DNA of 53,607 bases, taken from NCBI GenBank assembly GCA_007692755.1, contig REBL01000171.1, positions 1-53,607 on the forward strand. Reading direction: 5' to 3'. The stretch's first letter is position 1; every line of letters starts with the position of its first letter. The DNA comes from Nodularia sp. (in: cyanobacteria) (GTDB lineage: Bacteria > Cyanobacteriota > Cyanobacteriia > Cyanobacteriales > Nostocaceae). Under the pieces are notes generated by a model, which was not told the DNA's origin, ran no database searches, and saw only the letters and a list, made by a program, of their open reading frames with translations. Shown one piece after another: positions 37,752 through 47,038 of this stretch. The translations under genes were made by a program, and so were the position numbers.

Positions 37752-38799
37752 TAGCTATTATTTATTACGTAGGGCAAACAATTTTAGATTTTGGATTTTC
37801 GATTAATTCTGTAGACTCTTATCTTGCACTCTTGCTAACTCAGTTTAATCGATTTTTGCCTATTGATGCACTCAATAGTAAATGCGTACTAAATACCTGA
37901 TAACCGCTAAGTAGAAAGGGGTTGCGATTTCTGGGTAATTTACCCAGCCTTTTTGCAGAAAATAATGCAAAATTAAATTTTTTGATGCTAAAGTGGTGTG
38001 ATATTGGCGAAAACCAGGGTTGCTTGATAAACTTAGATAATAAGTTGAATAAACAAGCGAATAAGTCAGTATAAACTGTAGGCACTACTAGTAATCTTCC
38101 TTGGCTATGTCTCACAACAAGTCAATTTAGGTCTACTCGGTAAATTTCTTTGATAAATTTCACCCGTATCCGGCTACAACTTTAGATGTGTCTCTCAAAC
38201 TAGTTGATTGCAATCCGCAATTTTTTCAGTTGGGATAGAAATTTCTATCTTAGAGTGGATGCTAACGGTGGTTTTTTCATATTATTAAGTTGTGCGTCAA
38301 CTTTTCCAGCTTTTCAAGTAACGCCTCACTTCTACTGTTATCGGGGTCTGCTCTGTTGTAGCAGGAATAAATAAATAGGAAAACCACTTGCGCCTTAGCT
38401 TTTGCTAATCCCAATGCCAACAGATAAGTCATTCTGTTCTGCCTCTATACCGCCTGTAAGTTTAGCCTACAGAATGGGTTTAATACTCTTGAATAACACC
38501 AGTTATTTGATGTATTCGGGTATTAAGGGCAGCGGCAACAGTCTATTTTATGCAGTAACTTTTAGTTAATCTGTATCAGTTTTGATTGCAGATGTCCAGC
38601 CAAAAATAACAATTTGTCAGCAATAAGGTATGAAACATGACGCTAAAGTTTTGTAAAAATCTGCAAATTTTGAAGAAATTATTTAGGTTTATTGGTTAAA
38701 ACTAGAAGTTTCTTGTTATACCTGTAATTATCGCCTGCTACCTTGCTGCCTAGGCATTGCTCTTCACACAGCACCCGCCCTCCCTAGAGAGTCTACATT
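37752..38799. other. long intergenic region (about 1 kb), no supported gene
   Basis: 1048 bases without a convincing gene. A 91-codon frame at 37840-38115 (minus) has poor composition and no ribosome-binding site and is rejected. No tRNA, riboswitch or repeat was recognised. The length is unusual for this window, so an unannotated non-coding RNA or a long leader of the 38800 gene is possible. Confidence 0.4.
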
Positions 38800-40092
38800 A
38801 TGCTCAAACTCTTCTTGCTGTCAGGATGGTTCCGCCTTCAACCATGCCTCAATTCTGTTGTTCTTGTCATGCTGATCGTCCCCTTAGTCGCAGCATCGGG
38901 TCACTCTACCTCAGCAAAACAACCTAAAGTAGTCACAAAAATTGCGTCTGCAACAAAAGCGTTGGTCTCTAAACCATTGGCCGTGGCTACGATGAAAGAA
39001 CCTTATTTAGTTGAATTATTAACAACATCTCCCATAACTTCCTTTACGGCAGAATCTAACTCTATGCCATTGTTAATGGCTTCTATCGGGGAACCGTCCA
39101 TTTTACAAACGAGCAAAGTTGAGTCTTCAGTAGCAAATGATTTTTTCTCTAGTAGTGATCTTGATGTTGCTTTTCCTTTAGCAGCAGTGGAACTAGCACC
39201 AATTCCAAAAACGCCTGTAAGTAAATTGAATTTAAGGCAAACTTTCCAATCTGGTGATAGCTTTAATTCCAAGTTGCCAAAGGTGATACTGTCCGCTAAA
39301 TCACTCAGAACAACTCCTAGACAATTACAACCAATTTTAACGCCGGAAACACCTGTTATCGAAGAACTTGATGAAGCACAGATGGCACAGATTGATCCCA
39401 TAGGTAGCCCCCATCCAATTCCTTGGAAATGGATTGTCGCCACTCAGGAGGCGATCGCTGCTAACGAAGGTTCAGGAGTTCGCCACTATCGCAGTGTACC
39501 TGTGACTTCTCCTGATGGTAGGTATATTGTTTACAGCCGGGTGGAACTAGAAGTCAGACCCGAAATGTATAACAGCAAAGTTAGCAGTGTGATGTTTGTG
39601 GAAGATACGCAAACTAAGATGTTGCGGGTGATGGCTTCAACTGCGCCTATCAGTGATCCTTTATTAAACAAAAAGGTTTCCTCGTTAGAAGCAGTTGATA
39701 CAAGTAGCAGTGGGAAAATCGGGGTTTTAGTTCCTGTTAGCTGGTCGGAAAAAAGCGATCGCTTCTTAGCACGTAAGTTTGAAGGTAAGTTCAATACAGG
39801 CGATTCCACAGATCAGGCGGTCATTTGGGATCGGCAAAAAAATCATATTAATACTGTTGCCCCGGCTCGTGAGGAACATGAGCATGAGAAGATAGCGGTG
39901 TTATTAGGTTGGAGTAAAAACAAACCCGATCATGCCCTTTTCCGGGCGGGAGAAATGGGAGAAGAAAACTGGCCTTTGGTGCAAGTCACTACTGATGGTC
40001 AAACTGTAGATCCCACAGATGCAGACCAGCCTATGACTTTTGGCCCAAAAATTACAGAAGTTTGGGCTGGCCCACAAGTTGCTTCTCGATAG
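38800..40092 (+). CDS. exported or anchored cyanobacterial protein of unknown function
   Basis: A 430-residue protein. The N-terminus has a signal anchor (NSVVLVMLIVPLVAASG), followed by a low-complexity Ser/Thr/Lys/Pro region to about 195. The conserved-looking C-terminal domain starts IPWKWIVATQEAIAANEGSG and includes TSPDGRYIVYSRVELEVRPE and VLLGWSKNKPDHALFRAGEM. The TSPDGRYIVYSR piece resembles a beta-propeller or WD-like blade, but no repeats follow. I recognise the protein only as a conserved cyanobacterial hypothetical. A strong terminator follows. Confidence 0.75.
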   Translation: MLKLFLLSGWFRLQPCLNSVVLVMLIVPLVAASGHSTSAKQPKVVTKIASATKALVSKPLAVATMKEPYLVELLTTSPITSFTAESNSMPLLMASIGEPSILQTSKVESSVANDFFSSSDLDVAFPLAAVELAPIPKTPVSKLNLRQTFQSGDSFNSKLPKVILSAKSLRTTPRQLQPILTPETPVIEELDEAQMAQIDPIGSPHPIPWKWIVATQEAIAANEGSGVRHYRSVPVTSPDGRYIVYSRVELEVRPEMYNSKVSSVMFVEDTQTKMLRVMASTAPISDPLLNKKVSSLEAVDTSSSGKIGVLVPVSWSEKSDRFLARKFEGKFNTGDSTDQAVIWDRQKNHINTVAPAREEHEHEKIAVLLGWSKNKPDHALFRAGEMGEENWPLVQVTTDGQTVDPTDADQPMTFGPKITEVWAGPQVASR

Positions 40093-40136
40093 GTGATTAA
40101 ATACAGCAAATTTCATCTCAGTGAAGTACACCAATG

Positions 40137-40175
40137 GCGGGCAAGAATGGCGGGCAAGATGCCCGCACCACAAGA
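40137..40175. repeat. dispersed repeat GGCGGGCAAGATGCCCGC
   Basis: GCGGGCAAGATGCCCGC forms a hairpin, preceded by a partial copy (GGCGGGCAAGAATGGCGGGC). It is one of the common small repeats between cyanobacterial genes. A second hairpin (TGTGTTG/CAACACA) lies at about 40337-40360. Confidence 0.5.
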
Positions 40176-40231
40176 GTTTTATCATTTGTGTCTGTACGCC
40201 ATTTACCTGCAATCTGCTGTATTTGTTTGAC

Positions 40232-40266
40232 TCCCGTTGTGCGATCCGAAAACAACGGGATTTTTT
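40232..40266 (+). terminator. intrinsic terminator
   Basis: The 9-bp stem TCCCGTTGT/ACAACGGGA is followed by six T. It lies 140 bases after the stop of the 38800 gene on the same strand, with a dispersed repeat between. Confidence 0.8.
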
Positions 40267-40387
40267 CATTCTAGTTTCTCGGTAGTCTAGCCTGTATATA
40301 TTGTGAATTTCAAGGCATAATTTCCCATCAATATGGTGTGTTGCGCTATGGGACAACACACCCTACTAAGAATAGTGGTTAATTTAA

Positions 40388-40693
40388 CTACTCTGATTTC
40401 TCGCTTTTTTCTAATTCATCTGTGTCTTCTTTGACTCGACGGATGGGTAAATTAGCAATCAACGCTGTGGTTCGTTGATTACTTTCTAGAGAAAACTCTA
40501 GTCCTTCTGTCTCGATTTCTACATAGCGACAAACTATCTCCAGGATTTCTTGTCGCATTTTTTCTAACTTTTGCGGGTCTAAATCAGCACGGTCGTGGGC
40601 AATTACCAGTTGCAAGCGACGTTTCACTTGAGTGCGACTGGTGTCAGGAGTACGTACAAATAATCGTTCTATAAGTTCAAGAATCATTGCCAA
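40388..40693 (-). CDS. minE: cell division topological specificity factor MinE
   Basis: A 101-residue MinE, which drives MinD off the membrane and sets the Z-ring at midcell. Start [20 protein letters not shown] (after two residues) gives the membrane-targeting helix, and [20 protein letters not shown] the anti-MinCD helix/strand. The C-terminal topological domain follows. It is the last gene of a minC-minD-minE operon with a 30-base gap to minD. Confidence 0.96.
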   Translation of the reverse strand: MAMILELIERLFVRTPDTSRTQVKRRLQLVIAHDRADLDPQKLEKMRQEILEIVCRYVEIETEGLEFSLESNQRTTALIANLPIRRVKEDTDELEKSEKSE

Positions 40694-40723
40694 TGGGTGT
40701 GCGGAGATTGGAACATGAGTGAG

Positions 40724-41530
40724 TTAACCAATTTTTGTCCATAACAACTTTCGCAAACGGGCGAAGATGTTGTCGCTGGGTGCGTCGAGATCAAGAAAAT
40801 CGACTTTTTCTCCTTCCAATCTACGGGCAATATTATCAAAGGCTACAGCAGCTAAAGAGGGGGTATCCCCTAATACTAAAGGTTCCCCGCGATTGGTAGA
40901 AACAATAACACGCTCATCATCAGGTATTACCCCGATGAGGGGGATTGCCAGAAGTTCCTGAACATCTTGCACAGACATCATATCATTTGCTCGTACCATT
41001 GCGGGTCTGATGCGGTTAATGATTAAATGAGCGCGCTTAATACCTTGTGCTTCTAGTAACCCTACTACTCTGTCAGCATCACGAACTGCGGAAATTTCCG
41101 GCGTAGTGACAATCAGGGCTTCTTTGGCTGGGGCGATCGCATTCTTAAATCCGTTTTCAATTCCAGCCGGACTATCGATAATCACGTACTGAAACTTTTG
41201 GGCTAGTGCATTTACTAGCAACTTCATCTGTTCGGGAGTGACTGAATCTTTAGAGCGATTTTGGGCTGCTGGTAGTAAGACAAGATTGGGTTGTCGCTTA
41301 TCTTTCACCAAAGCCTGTTCTAATCGGCACTCCCTAGCCAGAACTTCTACCGCAGTATAAACAATGCGGTTTTCTAGTCCCAGCAACAAATCCAAATTTC
41401 TCAGGCCAAAATCGGCATCAACTAAAGCAACTTGACGACCAATTTTGGCTAAAGTCATGCCTAAATTTGCGGAAACGGTGGTTTTACCCACTCCTCCTTT
41501 ACCGGAGGTAATCACAATAATGCGAGTCAT
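40724..41530 (-). CDS. minD: septum site-determining ATPase MinD
   Basis: A 268-residue MinD ATPase. Deviant Walker A GKGGVGKT (residues 10-17), switch DADFGLRNLDLLLG, and IIDSPAGIENG. The C-terminal amphipathic helix (IFARLRKLLWTKI) is the membrane-targeting sequence. It recruits MinC to the membrane and oscillates with MinE. Middle gene of the min operon; the gap to minC is 44 bases. Confidence 0.97.
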   Translation of the reverse strand: MTRIIVITSGKGGVGKTTVSANLGMTLAKIGRQVALVDADFGLRNLDLLLGLENRIVYTAVEVLARECRLEQALVKDKRQPNLVLLPAAQNRSKDSVTPEQMKLLVNALAQKFQYVIIDSPAGIENGFKNAIAPAKEALIVTTPEISAVRDADRVVGLLEAQGIKRAHLIINRIRPAMVRANDMMSVQDVQELLAIPLIGVIPDDERVIVSTNRGEPLVLGDTPSLAAVAFDNIARRLEGEKVDFLDLDAPSDNIFARLRKLLWTKIG

Positions 41531-41574
41531 GGTAGAGTTGCGCTCGATGTGGGTTCAGGAAATATAGTAAATAC

Positions 41575-42639
41575 TTATGGCACCTGATTTAACCTATTGA
41601 ATTGGTTTCTGGAAAAATCATTAGCCCTGGCGATGCGAATTCCGGCGGGCGTAATATGCGCCACTTCTGGAAAAACCTGCATCGGTGATTTCTCTGGGGC
41701 CCTGGCTACAGCATCTGCGATCCGCAACTGGGTTGGTTCCATTTGCAAGGCCATAATCAGACACTCACGATTGCCTCCGGCACCCGCATGAGCAATTCCA
41801 CGTAGTCGTCCCCATATTACAATATCTCCTTCTGCAACTACGATACCACCTGGATTTATATCTCCTAAAAGAATTACTGTTCCAGGATGACGAATTTCTG
41901 TGCCAGAACGAACTGTCATTTCTAGATAGAGGGCATCTGCTGAGGTCGCAGTAGCAGTTTTAAACTCTGAATTGAGGGAAGTTTCGGGTTGGAGTTGTTC
42001 AACTGAATAACCAGAGGTGACAGCCGCGATCGCTGTTTGGCGACGACTGGTAGCTACAGATTTTAAATCCAGTTGGGCTTCACTAAAAGCCTCGGCGAAT
42101 TCTTGTAGTTGTCTACCATCTAGCAAGCGGTCTTTAGCAATCAAATGTACTGGTGTGCTGGATGTTCGTAAGCGATCGCCTGCATTTAACCGCACCTTCA
42201 ATTGTTGCCAAATATCAGACCAAGCCAGTTCAGAGGCTGGTATTTGAGATTCTGTGGGCAAAATGACTAACAGTCTCTCTCCCTGAATTTTTAACTGCAC
42301 TTGAATATGCTTTTGCCACCTATTCTCTGCTGTTAATGATTTTGGAGGGTCAATATCCAAATCAACAGGATCAACCAGAGAAATAGACTCTGTATGAGTA
42401 GCAGCAGAATTTGACTCTACATGATCAGGGTCAGAATTTGATTGTAAATAGAGGAGGACAGAATTTAGCTCTGCATCCGGGATAATTTGATCAGCATCGT
42501 CATCAGAATTCCCTAAATTGGGCGACCTATTGTCAGCCACGGGAGAATTTACTTCTAAATCCGAAATGTGAGCATTTAACCCTGGATCAGAGATTGCCGA
42601 ATTTGACTCTAAATTGGGGATATGAGAATCAGAAGTCAT
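41575..42639 (-). CDS. minC: septum inhibitor MinC with long N-terminal extension
   Basis: A 354-residue MinC. Residues of about 105-225 form the N-terminal FtsZ-inhibiting domain (QVQLKIQGERLLVILPTE), and about 250-335 the beta-helix MinC_C domain that binds MinD (VTSGTEIRHPGTVILLGDIN split as TEIRHPGTVILLGD and NPGGIVVAEGDIVIWG). The first about 105 residues are an acidic, Ser/Asn-rich, disordered extension absent from E. coli MinC. It contains repeated ESNS, EVNS, ELNS and QSNS units that come from a DNA repeat GAATTTGACTCTAAAT seen about five times on the plus strand (42406-42612). First gene of the min operon. Confidence 0.93.
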   Translation of the reverse strand: MTSDSHIPNLESNSAISDPGLNAHISDLEVNSPVADNRSPNLGNSDDDADQIIPDAELNSVLLYLQSNSDPDHVESNSAATHTESISLVDPVDLDIDPPKSLTAENRWQKHIQVQLKIQGERLLVILPTESQIPASELAWSDIWQQLKVRLNAGDRLRTSSTPVHLIAKDRLLDGRQLQEFAEAFSEAQLDLKSVATSRRQTAIAAVTSGYSVEQLQPETSLNSEFKTATATSADALYLEMTVRSGTEIRHPGTVILLGDINPGGIVVAEGDIVIWGRLRGIAHAGAGGNRECLIMALQMEPTQLRIADAVARAPEKSPMQVFPEVAHITPAGIRIARANDFSRNQFNRLNQVP

Positions 42640-42712
42640 GCAGCACCAGCCAATAGATACACTGAGTAATTACCAATATTAAATCAGTTGCAAAATTTAA
42701 AAATCTTTTTAC

Positions 42713-44059
42713 CTATGTATTTGTAGTTAATCTTTTGTAAACCGTCCCCAAGGCATCAGCATCGCCAACATTACCAGGAAACAGCACTACTGGCAAATTG
42801 GCAAACTGGGGATGATCCGAGGTGGTGATTACCATTGAACAACCAGCTAAAACCTGTCCGAGTAATCTGGCTGAATTTAAACACAGACCCGTACTCAAGA
42901 CATCATTTGAGGTAATTCCTCCCTTGCTGATTAAAAACCCAATATCAGATGGTAAACCCCGGACAATATCCATCAATAAACTGGAAACTTTGACCCCAAA
43001 ATCTAACCTAGTCTTGACATCCTTAAAAGTGAGTTCCTGACGACTGGTATAAACTACTGGGGTTTGACCAGCGTTGTGTACAGCCTTTATTTTTTCCAGA
43101 ATCTCGGTTAAAAGTTGAGCCGATTCTTTCACCCCGTCATCCAGTAATCGCGCCACATCCACTTCAATTCCCGCCGTTCCCTCAACTTGCAATAACGCCT
43201 GCAATTGCTGAGTTGTTTTTTTGACATGAGAACCCACAATTACCGCACCCGGTTTTCCTTCCCGCACATATTCCGCCATGTTTTCTGCGGCAATAGGTTG
43301 AGGAGGTAAAGCAGCCAAAGCTGTTAAAATACTGGCAGCACTGCGAAACAAAAAGCGTTTGCCTTGGCTGGCGGCTGTTAGCACATCGACAGCAAAAGAA
43401 TTAAGGTCAGATTGAGTCTCACCATCCACGACAGCGCACTGATTATTAGACAGTTTTAGTAAGCGTTCTAAACTACCAGCCCGGATATCATTCAGTACAA
43501 ACCTAGTTACAGAGTCCGCACTAATAAGCCCTTGAGTTTTTTCATCTACATACTTCGGTAAGTAACTGTGATGGTAGCTAAACACCGAATCATGGGCAAA
43601 TTCAGTTTCATGTACTGGGGTAGGTACACCATCAATAATCAAGTAATGTACACTGTCACGGGTGATGCGTCCACCCTCGGTTTCAGAGGATTCGCCCACA
43701 AAGAATGCGGGGACAAGAAAATGAGCATCAAAGGGGCCAAGTTCTTGAGCGATCGCATCAGTTTCAATGGGATAATGTCCTCGTAATGTAGAATCAGAAC
43801 GGCTAACAACCAAAAAATCAGTCACATTTTCCGCAGCTAACGCCAGTTTTAAGTTTTGACAAACTTCTCTGGTTACAGACGTGGCTGACTCTGGCGGTAA
43901 GGATCTCGTATTCGTCAGGACAAAGAAAATAGGGGAATCATCTTGCAAGCCGAAGCGTAAAGTATCCACATCCCACTGCATCAACAGTAAACAACTGTGG
44001 ACTGTTTGTGACCCCGTAGGGTCATCATCTAAGACAATAATTTTGGGTTTATTACTCAT
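42713..44059 (-). CDS. four-carbon acid sugar kinase family (DUF1537)
   Basis: A 448-residue member of the DUF1537 (four-carbon acid sugar kinase) family. N-terminal domain begins PKIIVLDDDPTGSQTVH with the DDPTGS motif; SRSDSTLRGHYP follows. The C-terminal nucleotide-binding domain has SHVKKTTQQLQALL and ISKGGITSNDV, a glycine-rich loop typical of the family. Some members phosphorylate D-threonate or D-erythronate. The partner genes usual in those pathways (PdxA2-type dehydrogenase, aldolase) are not in the window, so the substrate is open. ATG 44059 preferred to 44080 (MSNKPK is a good start). Confidence 0.85.
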   Translation of the reverse strand: MSNKPKIIVLDDDPTGSQTVHSCLLLMQWDVDTLRFGLQDDSPIFFVLTNTRSLPPESATSVTREVCQNLKLALAAENVTDFLVVSRSDSTLRGHYPIETDAIAQELGPFDAHFLVPAFFVGESSETEGGRITRDSVHYLIIDGVPTPVHETEFAHDSVFSYHHSYLPKYVDEKTQGLISADSVTRFVLNDIRAGSLERLLKLSNNQCAVVDGETQSDLNSFAVDVLTAASQGKRFLFRSAASILTALAALPPQPIAAENMAEYVREGKPGAVIVGSHVKKTTQQLQALLQVEGTAGIEVDVARLLDDGVKESAQLLTEILEKIKAVHNAGQTPVVYTSRQELTFKDVKTRLDFGVKVSSLLMDIVRGLPSDIGFLISKGGITSNDVLSTGLCLNSARLLGQVLAGCSMVITTSDHPQFANLPVVLFPGNVGDADALGTVYKRLTTNT

Positions 44060-44172
44060 ATAACGCTGTTTTATTTGCAAGTAGTTTTTTATTATCTCGC
44101 AAAATCCGTTCGCTGTAGCAATGCTATTGAATTTTGAATAATTGAACGCAAAATTTAGGAATACGGTTTATA

Positions 44173-44739
44173 TCAGCGCGATATCCCTGATTTATTCAGT
44201 AAATTTAAACTTAAAAACAGAGCTGCCACACTTCCAGCCACGGATATTTCACCTTTAACAATTTTATCTACAACTGATTCTATAGGAATTAAAACTACTT
44301 CAATATCTTCTGTAACATCTAATTTTTGCTCACCAATTTTGATCACATTCTCAGCTAAAAATAGATGTATTTTATTAGTATCCTTGACCGGATTATCATA
44401 TTGAGTCGCTAATTTAGTAACTTTTTCAGCTAAATAACCAGTTTCTTCGCGAAGTTCTCTGATGGCTGCTGTTGCAGCGTTTTCCTGAGTAGCATCGAAA
44501 CTGCCAGCCGGGAGTTCTAACAAAATTTCACCCACGCCATGCCTGTATTGACGCACAAAAACAATTTCTTGATGATTTGTCACAGGTACAATTAAGGCAA
44601 TTTCCGGTCTGACAACCACAAAAAAATCATCTATGATTTTTCCATTGGGTAATTCTACAGCATCTTGCCTAATTTTACACCAGGGATGGTTTAAGACCAT
44701 TTCTGATTTGACAATTTTCCATTTTTTCACTTTATTCAT
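44173..44739 (-). CDS. Nudix hydrolase (ADP-ribose pyrophosphatase-like)
   Basis: A 188-residue Nudix enzyme. The Nudix helix is AGSFDATQENAATAAIRELR followed by EETGYL; the GX5E spacing is one longer (Gly-x6-Glu), while REL-REETGY is intact. The preceding VFVRQYRHGVGEILLELPAG is typical of ADP-ribose/sugar-nucleotide diphosphatases. ATG 44739 was chosen because the longer frame adds an unrelated hydrophobic leader. Likely housecleaning of ADP-ribose or related compounds. On the minus strand after the divergent racemase gene. Confidence 0.87.
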   Translation of the reverse strand: MNKVKKWKIVKSEMVLNHPWCKIRQDAVELPNGKIIDDFFVVVRPEIALIVPVTNHQEIVFVRQYRHGVGEILLELPAGSFDATQENAATAAIRELREETGYLAEKVTKLATQYDNPVKDTNKIHLFLAENVIKIGEQKLDVTEDIEVVLIPIESVVDKIVKGEISVAGSVAALFLSLNLLNKSGISR

Positions 44740-44856
44740 AAACTTGAGATATAAATAAAACATTATAATCCAAGATAAATCCCGCAAAGTAGCGCCAAGG
44801 CTGGCAATTATTTAAAATCAGAGTGCGATCGCTCTAGCCAATTATCAAGTATATTT

Positions 44857-45909
44857 ATGCAATTAGAAGTAAAAATATTTACTGTAAATAAACGCTTTCC
44901 TTTGACTATTAGTCGCGGGACAACAGCCCAAACAACAAATATATGGGTAAAAATTTTACATGATGGTATTGAAGGCTGGGGTGAAGCATCGCCATTTGGT
45001 GTCGGGACTCATTCCCAAGCAACTGCGGTGATTAAAAATCATTTGCAGCAACTCATACCAGTATTACAACCATTCAGCCCGTTACAACGCCAGCAAATTG
45101 AACAAATATTAACACAAAAGCAGGTTCCTTCCTCGGCTAGGGCAGCGCTGGATATGGCGATGTATGACTGGCTAGGTAAGCGTGTGGGATTACCTCTGTG
45201 GCAAATTTGGGGACTTGACCGTAATGTTATAGTGCCGACTTCGGTGACAATTGGGATTAATTCACCAGCCGGAGCTAGGGCTAGGGCGCAGGACTGGTTA
45301 AAATTTATGGATGTTCGTCTGTTTAAAGTCAAATTAGGTAATCCCGATGGGATAGATGCAGACCAGCAAATGCTCTTAGCGGTGCAACAAGAAGCAACCG
45401 ACCTAGAATTATTCGTAGATGCAAACGGGGGTTGGAGTTTAGAAGATGCTATTTATATGTGTAATTGGCTAGCTGATTTAGGCATAAAATATGTAGAACA
45501 GCCATTACCAAGAGGTCAGGAAAAGAGTTTAGTTGAACTGAAGCAGAAATCCCCCCTACCAATATTTGTGGATGAAAGTTGCTTTACTAGCAGCGATATT
45601 CCCCATTTAGCCAACTATGTGGATGGGATCAATATCAAACTGATGAAATCAGGGGGACTCACAGAGGCTATGCGGATGGTACATACAGCGCGAGCTTATG
45701 GGTTACAAGTGATGTTCGGTTGCTATTCTGACAGTACACTAGCGAATACAGCCGCAGCCCAGTTAGCACCATTAGCTGATTATTTAGATTTAGACAGTCA
45801 CCTGAACTTAATTGATGATCCCTTTACAGGTGCATTAGTGCAAGAGGGGAGAATTATACCAAACGATTTACCTGGCTTGGGGGTACAATACAGTGAGCTT
45901 TCCGCTTAA
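44857..45909 (+). CDS. enolase-superfamily racemase/epimerase (dipeptide epimerase or DgcA-like)
   Basis: A 350-residue muconate-lactonizing/mandelate-racemase subgroup enzyme. The catalytic set is complete: Lys157/Lys159 (FKVKLG), metal ligands Asp188 (DANGGW), Glu214 (VEQPLP), Asp239 (VDES), and Lys261/264 (IKLMKSGG). Such enzymes are usually annotated L-Ala-D/L-Glu epimerases of peptidoglycan recycling. A closely related type, DgcA, racemises N-acetyl-D-glutamate together with DgcN. The overlap of 17 bases with a DgcN-like gene makes that second reading attractive; it is inference. Confidence 0.9.
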   Translation: MQLEVKIFTVNKRFPLTISRGTTAQTTNIWVKILHDGIEGWGEASPFGVGTHSQATAVIKNHLQQLIPVLQPFSPLQRQQIEQILTQKQVPSSARAALDMAMYDWLGKRVGLPLWQIWGLDRNVIVPTSVTIGINSPAGARARAQDWLKFMDVRLFKVKLGNPDGIDADQQMLLAVQQEATDLELFVDANGGWSLEDAIYMCNWLADLGIKYVEQPLPRGQEKSLVELKQKSPLPIFVDESCFTSSDIPHLANYVDGINIKLMKSGGLTEAMRMVHTARAYGLQVMFGCYSDSTLANTAAAQLAPLADYLDLDSHLNLIDDPFTGALVQEGRIIPNDLPGLGVQYSELSA

Positions 45910-46939
45910 TCAAAGAGTAGCAATTCTGCTACATGAAGGAATTACTGGGACTCAGGGTAAAACTGGGCTATCACTTTTACGCTACAGTCAAGCCCCCATC
46001 GTCGCCTTGATTGATCGTGAATCTGCTGGCAAATCTCTGTCAGAATTAACAGGGATGAAGCGTGATGTGCCAATTGTGGCATCATTAACCGCAGCACTTG
46101 AGTATAAACCGGAAGTTTTGGTAATTGGTATTGCTCCCAAAGGCGGGATTTTACCGGATGATTACTGGCTAGAAATTAAAAATGCTTTACAAGCTGGGAT
46201 GTCGTTGGTAAATGGTTTACACACGCCATTGGCAAATATACCGGAGTTAAATGCACTGCTCAAACCAGGACAATTAATTTGGGATGTGCGGCAAGAACCA
46301 GCTAATTTGGGTGTTGCTAGCGGGTTGGCTCGGACTCTTTCCTGTCGGCGAGTGCTGACTGTGGGAACTGATATGGCCATTGGTAAGATGTCCACTAGCT
46401 TAGAGTTACATCGCGAGTCACAGCGCCGGGGATGGCGGTCTAAATTTTTAGCTACAGGTCAAACTGGGGTGATGTTAGCAGGGGATGGCGTACCTTTAGA
46501 TGCTGTGCGGGTAGATTTTGCGGCTGGTGCTGTGGAGCAAATGGTGATGCGTCATGGTCAAGACTACGACATCCTCCACATTGAAGGACAGGGTTCACTG
46601 CTGCATCCTGGTTCCACTGCTACTTTACCTTTAATCCGTGGTTCGCAACCAACCCAATTAATTTTGGCACATCGGGCGGGACAAGTTTATGTGCGTAATC
46701 ATCCCCAGGTTGTGATTCCATCTTTACTCAAAGTAATCCGGTTGTATGAGACTGTGGCTAGTGGAGAAGGGGCTTTTGGAAATGTGCCTGTAGTCGGTAT
46801 AGCTTTGAATACAGCTCATTTAGATGAGTTTACAGCTCAGGGGGCGATCGCCCAAACTACAGCCGAAACTGGTTTACCTTGCAATGATGTCGTGCGTTTT
46901 GGGGCTGGTGTTTTGTTGGATGCGATTATGAGTAATTAG
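45893..46939 (+). CDS. DUF1611 protein (DgcN-like)
   Basis: A 348-residue DUF1611 protein. Start GTG at 45893, inside the end of the racemase gene. The N-terminal domain is Rossmann-like; the C-terminal domain has a P-loop-type segment VGTDMAIGKMST (157-168) and ILHIEGQGSLLHPGSTATLP. In other bacteria the family includes DgcN, reported as a D-glutamate N-acetyltransferase acting with the racemase DgcA. The tight overlap with a racemase gene supports translational coupling and a shared pathway for D-glutamate or a related dipeptide. Direct function in this organism is unproven. Confidence 0.87.
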   Translation: MSFPLNQRVAILLHEGITGTQGKTGLSLLRYSQAPIVALIDRESAGKSLSELTGMKRDVPIVASLTAALEYKPEVLVIGIAPKGGILPDDYWLEIKNALQAGMSLVNGLHTPLANIPELNALLKPGQLIWDVRQEPANLGVASGLARTLSCRRVLTVGTDMAIGKMSTSLELHRESQRRGWRSKFLATGQTGVMLAGDGVPLDAVRVDFAAGAVEQMVMRHGQDYDILHIEGQGSLLHPGSTATLPLIRGSQPTQLILAHRAGQVYVRNHPQVVIPSLLKVIRLYETVASGEGAFGNVPVVGIALNTAHLDEFTAQGAIAQTTAETGLPCNDVVRFGAGVLLDAIMSN

Positions 46940-47038
46940 GGAAGTGGGAAATAGGAATTTAAATATTCAAAAGAAGCCTTGGCAATGATATCAAGACTTC
47001 TGGTTAACTTATTCAATTAAATAACTGGAAACAGCTAT

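Noticed and set aside
37840..38115. A 91-codon minus-strand frame
   Set aside because: No ribosome-binding site, atypical composition, no recognisable fold.
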